NCBI GenBank assembly: GCA_937927945.1
Contig: CALEYW010000098.1
Coordinates: forward strand, 1-52,488
Reading direction: 5' to 3'
Length of the DNA stretch: 52,488 nt
From: an uncultured candidate division WPS-2 bacterium
GTDB taxonomy: Bacteria; Vulcanimicrobiota; Vulcanimicrobiia; Vulcanimicrobiales; Vulcanimicrobiaceae
Positions 24,853-32,427 of the stretch are shown in pieces; the first letter of the stretch is position 1; each line of letters opens with the position of its first letter. The translations under genes and the position numbers were made by a program. The notes beneath the pieces are model-generated. The model was not told the origin of the DNA. It saw only the letters and a program-made list of their open reading frames with translations, and did not search any database.

Positions 24853-25341
24853 CTACTTCAGCGCGTCTTTGATCGCGGTCTCGATTTGGCCGGGGTCCAT
24901 CTCGCCGATGCGGTACGTCTTCACGACGCCGCGGCGGTCGATGAACACGTGCACCGGCATCGCGATCGCTCCGTAACTCTTGCCGACCTCACCGCTCTGG
25001 TCGAGCGCGACGGCACCGTACGGACGGTCGTACTTCTTCTGGAATGCAACCGCCTGACCGGGCGCGTCGAGCTCGTCGATGCCGACGACTTGCAAACCGG
25101 CTTTCGCGTACTTCGCGCGCAGCTTCCCGATCGAGGGCGCCTCGGCGTTGCACGGACCGCACCATGACGCGAAGAAGTTCACGTAGAGGGCCTTGCCTTT
25201 GTAGCCGTCGAGCGCGACCGGCTTGCCGGCCGGCGCCGGGAGCGAGAAGGCGGGCGCCGGCTGCCCGACGCGGGGCACCGCCAGAGCAGCCGCAGGGATG
25301 AGGGCGAGGGCGAACGCCGCCGCCGCTGCTGAGGAACGCAC
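24853..25341 (-). CDS. TlpA/ResA-like periplasmic thioredoxin
   Basis: This 162-residue protein has an N-terminal signal or anchor (AAAAAFALALIPAAALA) followed by a thioredoxin fold with active site WCGPC in YVNFFASWCGPCNAEAPSIG. Family features GQPAPAFSLPAPAGKPVALDGYKG and the cis-Pro segment AIAMPVHVFIDRRG are present. It reduces or oxidises protein thiols outside the cytoplasm, e.g. in cytochrome c maturation; the partner is unknown. The start is a GTG. It follows ribF by 45 bp on the same strand and converges on the plus-strand gene ending at 24838. Confidence 0.9.
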   Translation of the reverse strand: MRSSAAAAAFALALIPAAALAVPRVGQPAPAFSLPAPAGKPVALDGYKGKALYVNFFASWCGPCNAEAPSIGKLRAKYAKAGLQVVGIDELDAPGQAVAFQKKYDRPYGAVALDQSGEVGKSYGAIAMPVHVFIDRRGVVKTYRIGEMDPGQIETAIKDALK

Positions 25342-25386
25342 GTTCTCAACAACGCCGGCCGGGCTCCAGAGGTTCGGCTCCGCGGG

Positions 25387-26307
25387 TTAGACGACGGTCG
25401 GGAACTTCACCGTGGCCGCGTCGAGCTGCATCTGCGCGATCAATTCGTCCACCGAATCGAACCGCTGCTGGGCGCGGACGAAGCGGAAGTCGCGCAGCGC
25501 GAGCTCTTCACCGTACAAGGCGCCGTTGAAGTCGAGCAGCCAGGCCTCGACGGTGCGGGCGGCGCCGTCGAACGTCGGGTTCGTTCCGATCGAAACCAAG
25601 CCGGGATAGTCGCGCCCGTCGTGCCGCCCGGTGATCCGGTAGACGCCGTCCGGCGGGAGCAGTTTGCCCACAGCCACGACGACGTTGGCGGTCGGAAACC
25701 CGAGATCGTGGCCGCGGCCCGCGCCGAACGACACCGCGCCGCGCACCGTATACGGCGCGCCCAGCATCCGGTCGGCGCCTTCGAGGTCGCCGGCGGCGAT
25801 CGCCGTGCGAATGCGGGTGCTCGAGACGCGCTCCCCGCCGTCCAACTCGTTGGGGACCGGGACCATCTCGCGGCCGCGCTCGCTCAGATGCGCCTGTGCG
25901 AACGCGACGTCGCCGGCGCGCTTGCTGCCGAAGCGAAAGTTCGCGCCGACGACCATCGCGCGCGCGCCGATCCGCCCGACGAGCGTCTCGTCCAAGAATT
26001 GCTCCGGCGAGAGTGAGGCGATCGAGGCATCGAAGGTCAGGACGTACGTCTCGTCGATGCCGGCGCGCGCGAACGCGTTGATCCGCTCCTCGAGCGTCGC
26101 GATCAGCGGCGGCTCCGTCCCCGGGCGCAAGAACGCGGCCGGATGTTCGCGGAACGTCAGCACCGCCGTTCGTTCGCCGGGCCGCCGCCGGCGGAGCGCT
26201 TCGCGAACGATCGCTCGATGCCCGCGATGAAAGCCGTCGAAGAACCCGATCGCGACGACGCGCGGCCGTTCGGGCGCGTGTTCCGGCAGCGCGTGGTGAA
26301 TTTTCAC
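25387..26307 (-). CDS. ribF: Bifunctional riboflavin kinase / FAD synthetase RibF
   Basis: This 306-residue enzyme converts riboflavin to FMN and then FAD. The N-terminal nucleotidyltransferase has GFFDGFHRGHRAIV (HxGH-type motif) and VSSTRIRTAIAAGDLEGADRMLG. The C-terminal flavokinase has GRGHDLGFPTANV and the segment VSIGTNPTF. The ATG overlaps the truB stop (ATGA). The truB-ribF order is the usual one downstream of rbfA. Confidence 0.95.
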   Translation of the reverse strand: MKIHHALPEHAPERPRVVAIGFFDGFHRGHRAIVREALRRRRPGERTAVLTFREHPAAFLRPGTEPPLIATLEERINAFARAGIDETYVLTFDASIASLSPEQFLDETLVGRIGARAMVVGANFRFGSKRAGDVAFAQAHLSERGREMVPVPNELDGGERVSSTRIRTAIAAGDLEGADRMLGAPYTVRGAVSFGAGRGHDLGFPTANVVVAVGKLLPPDGVYRITGRHDGRDYPGLVSIGTNPTFDGAARTVEAWLLDFNGALYGEELALRDFRFVRAQQRFDSVDELIAQMQLDAATVKFPTVV

Positions 26308-27170
26308 GAGAACACCTTGCGCGGCGCGAGCAGCGCGCCGACCGTTTCGCCCACGCCGACCAGCGCGCGCGCCGAATCGCGAACGAAGACGTGCTTGTCG
26401 GGCGGCGGTTGCGCGAGCGGCACGAGTCGTCCGGCGCGAAAATCCGTCGCGTGCCGTCCGTCGAGAACGATGGTGGGAAACGGGATCACCCGTTCGGGCG
26501 AGACCAGCGCGGCGTCGGGATTGCTGCGCACTTCATCGAGCGTCCGGCTTTCGGAGAGCACGAACGGACCCGACGCCTCACGCAGCAGCGCGCCCATGTG
26601 GCCGACGGTGCCGCACGCGGCGGCGAGATCCTCGCACAGCGTCCGCACGTACGTCCCTTCGCTGCACGCGATGCGCAGCCGCACGACGTGTCCTTCGCGG
26701 CCCAACTCGTTCAGCGCGTAAATCGTGACGGTACGCGGTTGACGCTCCACCGTCTTCCCGGCCCGTGCGAGTTCGTAGAGCCGCGTCCCGCCGCTCTTCA
26801 CCGCGCTGTACATCGGCGGAATCTGCGCGATAGGCCCCACGAACGCGGCGAGCGCGCCGCGCAGCCGCGCGTCGAGATCGTCGGGCACCGCGCGTTCGAC
26901 CAGCGTCTCGCCGGTCGCATCGCCGGTCGTCGTCGCCCGGCCCAGCACGAGCGTGCAGACGTACGCCTTGCGGCGGTCTGCGATCAGCGGGATCAGCCGC
27001 GTCGCCTGCCCGAGCGCGATCGGCAGCACGCCGGCAGCCTGCGGATCGAGCGTCCCGAGATGTCCGATCGCAAGCTTCCCCGCCGGATCGCGGTAGATGC
27101 TGCGCAATCGCGCGCCGAACTGCGTCGACGTCGGTCCCGCCGGTTTGAACAGGTTGACGAAACCGAGCAC
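26304..27170 (-). CDS. truB: tRNA pseudouridine-55 synthase TruB
   Basis: This 288-residue enzyme makes pseudouridine 55 in the T-loop of tRNAs. The catalytic Asp lies in IGHLGTLDPQAAGVLPIALG; other family segments are FKPAGPTS, KAYVCTLVLGRATTTGDATG, QIPPMYSAVKSGGTRLYELAR and IACSEGTYVRTLCEDLA. Length is normal. A 39-bp gap separates it from nrnA upstream, and it overlaps ribF downstream. Confidence 0.96.
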   Translation of the reverse strand: MLGFVNLFKPAGPTSTQFGARLRSIYRDPAGKLAIGHLGTLDPQAAGVLPIALGQATRLIPLIADRRKAYVCTLVLGRATTTGDATGETLVERAVPDDLDARLRGALAAFVGPIAQIPPMYSAVKSGGTRLYELARAGKTVERQPRTVTIYALNELGREGHVVRLRIACSEGTYVRTLCEDLAAACGTVGHMGALLREASGPFVLSESRTLDEVRSNPDAALVSPERVIPFPTIVLDGRHATDFRAGRLVPLAQPPPDKHVFVRDSARALVGVGETVGALLAPRKVFS

Positions 27171-27209
27171 GACGTCAGCGGCGTCGTGAGGGGCGGTGCG
27201 CGACCACCA

Positions 27210-28208
27210 TTACAGACCTTGCGCGCGCAACGCGGCGTGCACGCCGTCGATCGCCGCCGGCAGGTCACCCTCGAACGTGAGGCCGGCCGCCATGAAGTGG
27301 CCTCCCCCGCCGAGCGTCGCCGCGGCCGCCTGCACGTTGATGCGGCCGCTCGAGCGCAGACTTACCCGCACCGCGCCGTCGTAATCCTTGAACAGCGCCG
27401 CCGCTTCGACGCCTTCGACCGCGCGCAGATGCTGCACGATCTCCTCGGTGTCCTCGCCGTCGGCCTGCGCCTCGTCCAGCATGCGCTGATCGACGTAGGT
27501 CCAGCAATACCGGCCGTCGTCCTGCAGCACCGCGCGCTCGAGCGCCATTCCGAGCAGCTTCGTCGCCGCGAACCGCTTGTTCGCGAAGATCTCCTCGGTG
27601 ATCAGCGGCTTGTCCGCGCCCAGCTCGACCATCTCGGCCGACATCCGCAGCACGGCCGCCGTCGTGTTCGTGTGCATGAACGCGCCGGTGTCCGTCATGA
27701 TCGTGGTGAGGATGCAGGTCGCGATCTCGGGCGTGATCTTCACGTTCAGCGCCCCGAGCAAGCGCAGCACGCACGTCCCGGTCGACGCCTCGGTCGGGAT
27801 CACGTAATTCAGCGCACCGAAATGCGAATTGCCCAAATGATGATCGACGTCGAGCATGTTTTCGCGCGCGATCGCCGGCAAGTACTCGCCGGCGCGCGAG
27901 AAGTCGCTCATGTCGCAGAACACCCACAGCGTGTCCGCCGGCAGATCGGCCGGAACGTCGCGCGCGACGTGCTCCGCGTCCGGCAGAAACCGCAAATTGC
28001 GCGGAACCGGATCCTGCTGAAAATACCCGACCCGCTTGCCCAGCTGCTTCAACGCGAGGCCGAGCGCCAGCCCGGCACCCAGCGTGTCGCCGTCCGGCTT
28101 CACGTGGGAGACGAACATGAACGAGGAGCGCCGCCGCAGCTCCGCAACGACGACCTCCGTCGAATCGGAGACCGGCGCGACGCCGGTCGCGCCAACCGCG
28201 CTACTCAT
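27210..28208 (-). CDS. nrnA: DHH/DHHA1 phosphoesterase (NrnA-type nanoRNase/pAp phosphatase)
   Basis: This 332-residue protein has the DHH domain with SHVKPDGDTLGAGLALG (metal site), DMSDFSR, and LDVDHHLGNSHFG (the DHH motif). The C-terminal DHHA1 domain has the GGGGHFMAAG nucleotide-binding loop. It degrades short oligoribonucleotides and/or 3'-phosphoadenosine 5'-phosphate. The placement rbfA-nrnA-truB is typical for many bacteria. The ATG lies inside the last codons of rbfA (eight-base overlap). Confidence 0.94.
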   Translation of the reverse strand: MSSAVGATGVAPVSDSTEVVVAELRRRSSFMFVSHVKPDGDTLGAGLALGLALKQLGKRVGYFQQDPVPRNLRFLPDAEHVARDVPADLPADTLWVFCDMSDFSRAGEYLPAIARENMLDVDHHLGNSHFGALNYVIPTEASTGTCVLRLLGALNVKITPEIATCILTTIMTDTGAFMHTNTTAAVLRMSAEMVELGADKPLITEEIFANKRFAATKLLGMALERAVLQDDGRYCWTYVDQRMLDEAQADGEDTEEIVQHLRAVEGVEAAALFKDYDGAVRVSLRSSGRINVQAAAATLGGGGHFMAAGLTFEGDLPAAIDGVHAALRAQGL

Positions 28209-28551
28209 CGATCACCTTCGCGCGCTCCAGCGTCTTGTGCAGCGCAATCGCTTTCTCGGTCGAGCGGTCTTCCACGAACGTCAGCTCCGGCGTGTATCGC
28301 AAGTCGATCGCATGCCCCAACTCCCCCCGCAGAAACCGAGCCGCACTCTCCAACGCATCCATCGTCTGCCGCGCCACATGCCGATCCCCGATGATCGACA
28401 CGAACACCTTGCAGAACTTCATGTCTTGCGTAATCTCACACCGAACGACCGTGACGAACCCCAGACGCGGATCCTTCAACTGCTCGCTGATGATCGTCGC
28501 CAACGCCCGCTGAATCTCACTATCGATCTTCGCCTGCCGCTGCTGTTTCAT
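28201..28551 (-). CDS. rbfA: Ribosome-binding factor A
   Basis: This 116-residue KH-fold factor helps mature the 30S subunit. Family segments are KIDSEIQRALATIISEQLKDPRLGFVTV, VTQDMKFCKVFVSI-like and ARFLRGELGHAIDLRYTPELTFVEDRS. The frame extends 40 codons upstream, but the conserved N-terminus starts at the ATG at 28551 and the upstream translation is low-complexity. A weak GGAG lies about 10 bases before the ATG. Confidence 0.94.
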   Translation of the reverse strand: MKQQRQAKIDSEIQRALATIISEQLKDPRLGFVTVVRCEITQDMKFCKVFVSIIGDRHVARQTMDALESAARFLRGELGHAIDLRYTPELTFVEDRSTEKAIALHKTLERAKVIDE

Positions 28552-28581
28552 TTTAAAGGCGCTCCGCTCACGCTGCGCACC

Positions 28582-28600
28582 CCCCACGCTGCGCGTGGGG
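28582..28600. repeat. Perfect hairpin in the rbfA leader
   Basis: Arms CCCCACGC (28582-28589) and GCGTGGGG (28593-28600) flank a three-base loop, 31 bases upstream of the rbfA ATG on its transcript. The sequence CACGCTGCGC occurs at 28569-28578 and again at 28585-28594. It could affect rbfA translation or be an intergenic repeat; no T-run follows. Confidence 0.55.
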
Positions 28601-28660
28601 CCCCCGGATTCGACCTCGCAACGACCGTCGGCACGCGGAAGATTCTGCTGCGCTCGGTCC

Positions 28661-28708
28661 ATGACCGGCACTGTCGGCGCGTTCGTGGCGGATGCTCATG
28701 CCGGTCAT
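28661..28708. repeat. 10-bp inverted repeat with a 28-base loop before rbfA
   Basis: ATGACCGGCA (28661-28670) and TGCCGGTCAT (28699-28708) are perfect complements and overlap the stop codon of the small membrane ORF. Together with the hairpin at 28582-28600 this makes the 153-base infB-side leader of rbfA unusually structured. I tested it as a tRNA because of a GGTCGAATCC-like stretch, but it does not fold as one. Confidence 0.5.
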
Positions 28709-28917
28709 ACACTAATCACACGGTGTCGCTGCCCAAGCCATGCCGGGTCACGACGTTCGGAATCGCGCACGCCGCGCCACCGCATTGCCAAGAAGACGCC
28801 GAGCGCAACCGGCACAAAGTTCGCCGCGTCCCACAGCCTACCGGCGTGCCACGCGACGAGTGTAAACGCCGCGCAATACGCAACGAACCCGAGCGTGACG
28901 AAGAAGTACTTCCTCAC
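28705..28917 (-). CDS. Small two-span membrane protein
   Basis: This 70-residue ORF encodes a short basic start (MRKYF), a first hydrophobic stretch (FFVTLGFVAYCAAFTLVAWHA), a short polar turn, a second one (FVPVALGVFLAMRW) and a charged tail rich in Arg and Asp. The hydrophobic pattern is unlike the shadow frames around it, which supports a real gene. The start is a GTG without an obvious Shine-Dalgarno sequence. It lies between the palindromic element after infB and rbfA, on the same strand. No family is recognised. Confidence 0.5.
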   Translation of the reverse strand: MRKYFFVTLGFVAYCAAFTLVAWHAGRLWDAANFVPVALGVFLAMRWRGVRDSERRDPAWLGQRHRVISV

Positions 28918-28948
28918 GCCGCGTCCCGTCCGACGTCAAACCGTGCCT

Positions 28949-29099
28949 GGCGTTCGTGGCGGGGATGGTTTCTCGTCGGGGCGTTTGAGAAATTCGCGGA
29001 GCCAGGATGGCGAGAGCGAATTTTCAACCGAGCAGCAATTTTCCAAGGATGGAAAATTGCGGGCGTCCCCGGCGAGGAACCATCCCCGCCGCGAACGCC
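28949..29099. repeat. 151-bp palindromic element with cloverleaf-like folding potential
   Basis: Outer arms 28949-28983 and 29064-29099 pair over about 35 positions with three C/T differences and one gap. Between them are two more hairpins: 28985-28997 with 29016-29027 (12 pairs, one bulged G), and 29035-29045 with 29050-29060 (11 perfect pairs, loop AGGA). All three substitutions in the outer arms leave G-U pairs in a plus-strand RNA but A-C mismatches in a minus-strand RNA. It begins 17 bases after the infB stop. A MITE-like or structured intergenic element is likely; it has no coding sense of its own. Confidence 0.85.
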
Positions 29100-29116
29100 C
29101 GCCACCATCGATGGCA

Positions 29117-32100
29117 TTACGCTGGCTGCAACTCCGGAGCGACGAGCTCCGAGGTCCAAGCCTCGATGACGTCCCCCGGCTTGAGGTCGGCGAAACGAGC
29201 GACCTGGATGCCGCATTCGAAGTTCTCGGCGACTTCCCGGACGTCGTCCTTGAACCGGCGCAGCGACTCGATCTCGCCATCGAACACGACCGCCGCATCG
29301 CGGAGGACGCGCACCTTCGAGTTGCGCGTGATCTTGCCGGACTGCACGTAGCAGCCGGCGATCGATCCGACCTTCGAGACCTTGAAGATCTCGCGAACTT
29401 CCGCGCGCCCGAGGACGATCTCGCGGAACTTCGGCGCAAGCATGCCGACCATGGCCTTCTTGAGGTCGTTCTCCACGTCGTAGATGACCTGGTAGAACCG
29501 CAAGTCGACTTGCTCGGACTCGGCGAGCCGCTTGACCGACTCGTCGGGCCGGATGTTGAACCCGATGAGCACGGCGTTCGAGGCCGAGGCGAGGTTGACG
29601 TCGTTCTCGGTGATGCCGCCGACGCCGGCGAGGATGACGCGCACGTCGACCTCACCGTTCGAGAGCGATTCGACACGGCCGCGCAGCGCTTCGACCGATC
29701 CTTGGCCGTCGGCCTTGAGGATGAGGTTGAGCGTCTTGCGACCGCCGTCCGCCGGCATGAGCATGAAGGTCTCGAGCGAGACTTTCGCGCCGCCGGTGCT
29801 GGCCGCCATCCGGACGTCGCGACGCTTGGTGGAGCGTTTGGCGGCAGCCTCACGCGCCGTCTTTTCGTCGGAGACGACCATCAGGGTGTCACCGGCCGAC
29901 GGAACGTCGCCCAGTCCCATGATCTCGACCGGCATCGAGGGGCCGGCCTTCTTCGTCTGCTTGCCCTTGTCGTCGATCAGCGCACGGATCTTGCCGTACG
30001 TCGGTCCGACCACGACCACGTCGCCGACGCGCAGCGTCCCGGTCTGGATGAGCACCGTCGCGACCGGGCCGCGACCGCGGTCGAGGGCCGATTCGATGAC
30101 GACGCCGCTCGCCCGGCGATGCGGGTTGGCCTTGAGCTCCTTGAGGTCGGCTTCGAGCAGCACGGTCTCGAGCAGCTTGTCGATGTTGTTGCCGGTGCGC
30201 GCGGAAACCGCCACCATTTCGATGGTACCGCCCCACTCGACCGGCTGCAGGCCTTCGTCGGTGAGCTGCTGCTTGACGCGATCCGGCTGCGCGTCTTCCT
30301 TGTCCATCTTGTTGATGGCCACGACGATCGGCACGCCGGCCGCTTTGATGTGCGAGATCGCTTCCTTCGTTTGCGGCATCACGCCGTCGTCGGCGGCGAC
30401 GACGAGGATCGCGACGTCGGTGACCTTCGCACCGCGCGCGCGCATCGCCGTGAACGCTTCGTGACCGGGAGTGTCGATGAAGGTGATGTTGCGGCCGTTC
30501 TGCTCGACCGTGTACGCGCCGATCTTCTGCGTGATGCCGCCCGCTTCGCCGGCGGCGACGCTGGCGGAACGGATCTTGTCGAGCAACGAGGTCTTGCCGT
30601 GGTCAACGTGGCCGAGCACGGTGACGACCGGCGGCCGCGGCTGCAGCATCTCCGGCTTGTCTTCTTCTTGCTCGACGACGACTTCGTCGCCGGCTTCCTT
30701 GACGATCGCGTTGAAGCCGAACTTCCGCGCGACGGCCGTGGCCTGATCGGAGGAGATGTTCTGGTTGATCGTCGCCATCGTGCCCATGCGGATGAGCTCG
30801 CGGATCACGTCGGCCGCCGGCACGATCATCGAGGTCGCGAGTTCCTGGACCGTCAGAACGTCCGGGATCTCGATCGACTCGAGCTTCGCGTTGGGATCCT
30901 CGACGCGGTCGATGTAGGCACCGCCGCTGCGGCGGCGCTGCTTCTCGAGCCGCATCTCCGCATCGCGCGCCTTCTTCGCTTCGAGCTGCTCGCGGGTGGA
31001 GCGGCCGCGGCCGCCGCCGGGACGGCCGCCGGGGCCGCCGCCGGATGACGGCATGGGGCCGACGCCCGGCGTGATCGGCCCGTTGCCGGCCGGACCGCCG
31101 GGACGCGGTCCGCCGAACGGACGCGGACTCGCGGTCGCGCCGGGGATGGCACGGAATGCACCGTTGCCGGCCGGACGACGGCCGACCGGTGCGCCAGGGG
31201 CGCCGGAGGCCGGCGGAGCGCCCGGCGCTCCCGGCGGACCCGCGGGAGCGGGACGCGCCTGCTGATATTGGCCGGGGACGCCCTGGCCGGGGCGCGGCGC
31301 GACTCCGGGGCGGCCGGGGACCTGCCCGTTGCCGGGCGGCGTGACCGGACGCGCGGGAGGACGCACGGATGCCTGCCCAGCCGGGACCGGGCGGAGCTGC
31401 GGGACCGGTTCCGATGGGACCATTGGGCGGCGCGGCATCGGCCCGGGCTGGCCGGGCGGCGGCGCCACGCCGGGTCGCGGGGTTGGCCCCTCGGGGCGCT
31501 CCGGAGCGGCTTCGGGACGGGCCGGGGCGGCTTCCACGACCGTCGCGGCCGCAGCCGGCTGCTCCGGTTGCGGGGCCGGCGGCGGGGGCTGGCGGCGGAC
31601 CGGCGGCGTGTTCGGCACGGGCCGCAGCTGCGGGATCGGAGCCGGCGCGGCAGGCTCGACGGCGACGGCAGCCGGAGCTTGCGCGACCGGGGCCGATACG
31701 GCCGGAACGGGCGGCAGAACAACGGCGGCGGCGACTGCCGCGACCTCGGCGACCGGCACCGAAGGTGGAGCGGGCGGCGGGGCAACGGCCTCGACGGCCG
31801 TCGCCGGCGCGGCTTTGACCGCCGGAGCGCGCTTGACCGGAGCTGCCGCTACGGCGGCAACCGGGGCCTCGGCCGGCGCAGCCGCCGCAGCGGCGGCGGG
31901 TTGGGGCGCGGCAGGAACTGCGGCAACCGCAGGTGCGGGGGCCGGTGCGGGCTTCGGAGGGGCCTTCGCGCCCTTGAGCTGCGCGCGCAGCAGGTCGGCG
32001 ACCTTGGGCTCGACCACGCTGAGTTGGTTCTTCGCCTCGAGGCCGAGACGCCCGAAGAGGGCGAGCAGGTCCTTCGAGGTCATACCGAGCTCCTTCGCGA

Positions 32101-32131
32101 GCTCGAAAATCCTGGGTTTACCGGTTGCCAT
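29117..32131 (-). CDS. infB: Translation initiation factor IF-2
   Basis: This GTPase of 1004 residues positions initiator tRNA on the 30S subunit. An IF2-N domain (MATGKPRIFELAKELGMTSK) is followed by a disordered Ala/Pro/Gly/Arg-rich region (about 65-390) ending in a basic stretch, a second IF2-N-like domain, and the GTPase with GHVDHGKTSLL (G1), GITQKIGAYTV (G2), DTPGHEAF (G3) and NKMDKED (G4). Domains II to IV follow to the C-terminus. The ATG at 32131 is preceded by AAGGA five bases upstream; an extra 12 codons upstream are not needed. The 80-base leader after ylxR contains two short hairpins but no gene. Confidence 0.97.
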   Translation of the reverse strand: MATGKPRIFELAKELGMTSKDLLALFGRLGLEAKNQLSVVEPKVADLLRAQLKGAKAPPKPAPAPAPAVAAVPAAPQPAAAAAAAPAEAPVAAVAAAPVKRAPAVKAAPATAVEAVAPPPAPPSVPVAEVAAVAAAVVLPPVPAVSAPVAQAPAAVAVEPAAPAPIPQLRPVPNTPPVRRQPPPPAPQPEQPAAAATVVEAAPARPEAAPERPEGPTPRPGVAPPPGQPGPMPRRPMVPSEPVPQLRPVPAGQASVRPPARPVTPPGNGQVPGRPGVAPRPGQGVPGQYQQARPAPAGPPGAPGAPPASGAPGAPVGRRPAGNGAFRAIPGATASPRPFGGPRPGGPAGNGPITPGVGPMPSSGGGPGGRPGGGRGRSTREQLEAKKARDAEMRLEKQRRRSGGAYIDRVEDPNAKLESIEIPDVLTVQELATSMIVPAADVIRELIRMGTMATINQNISSDQATAVARKFGFNAIVKEAGDEVVVEQEEDKPEMLQPRPPVVTVLGHVDHGKTSLLDKIRSASVAAGEAGGITQKIGAYTVEQNGRNITFIDTPGHEAFTAMRARGAKVTDVAILVVAADDGVMPQTKEAISHIKAAGVPIVVAINKMDKEDAQPDRVKQQLTDEGLQPVEWGGTIEMVAVSARTGNNIDKLLETVLLEADLKELKANPHRRASGVVIESALDRGRGPVATVLIQTGTLRVGDVVVVGPTYGKIRALIDDKGKQTKKAGPSMPVEIMGLGDVPSAGDTLMVVSDEKTAREAAAKRSTKRRDVRMAASTGGAKVSLETFMLMPADGGRKTLNLILKADGQGSVEALRGRVESLSNGEVDVRVILAGVGGITENDVNLASASNAVLIGFNIRPDESVKRLAESEQVDLRFYQVIYDVENDLKKAMVGMLAPKFREIVLGRAEVREIFKVSKVGSIAGCYVQSGKITRNSKVRVLRDAAVVFDGEIESLRRFKDDVREVAENFECGIQVARFADLKPGDVIEAWTSELVAPELQPA

Positions 32132-32211
32132 GCAGTCCTTCAAAGATATGGTGCCCGAGAGCACCATCCGCCGTTAAGTCATTCTTTTAGAGCTCCGAGA
32201 TCCGGAGTGAG

Positions 32212-32427
32212 TCACCATTGTAGCAGAGCTTCGCCACTAAACCCCGGATAACGCTTGTTCTTTGCGACCCGTTCTGCGCACGTCCGCGAGCAGAGATAGG
32301 TTCCCCGACCTTCCGAACGCCCTCTTCCGTCGGCGATCCAGCGACCGCCTGCGCCCCGCGTGAACCGCCTCAGCGCGGGCTGCGGGAACGCGGTCCGGCA
32401 ACCCACGCACGTGCGCAGCGGAATCAT
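32212..32427 (-). CDS. YlxR/RnpM family RNA-binding protein
   Basis: This 71-residue basic protein has the family signature RTCVGCRTAFPQPALRRFTR and GRGTYLCSRTCAERVAKNKR. The DUF448 fold binds RNA and in Bacillus has been reported to modulate RNase P. It is encoded between nusA and infB as usual, and its ATG overlaps the nusA stop (ATGA). Confidence 0.93.
   Translation of the reverse strand: MIPLRTCVGCRTAFPQPALRRFTRGAGGRWIADGRGRSEGRGTYLCSRTCAERVAKNKRYPGFSGEALLQW

Noticed and set aside
28552..28671. 40-codon N-terminal extension of RbfA
   Set aside because: RbfA homologues begin near the ATG at 28551, and the extension is formed by the hairpin-rich leader.
28600..28680. tRNA-like stretch on the minus strand (GGTCGAATCC near a G-rich end)
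   Set aside because: No acceptor, D or T stem pairs correctly; only a 5-bp GACCG/CGGTC pairing and a separate hairpin form, so it is not reported as a tRNA.
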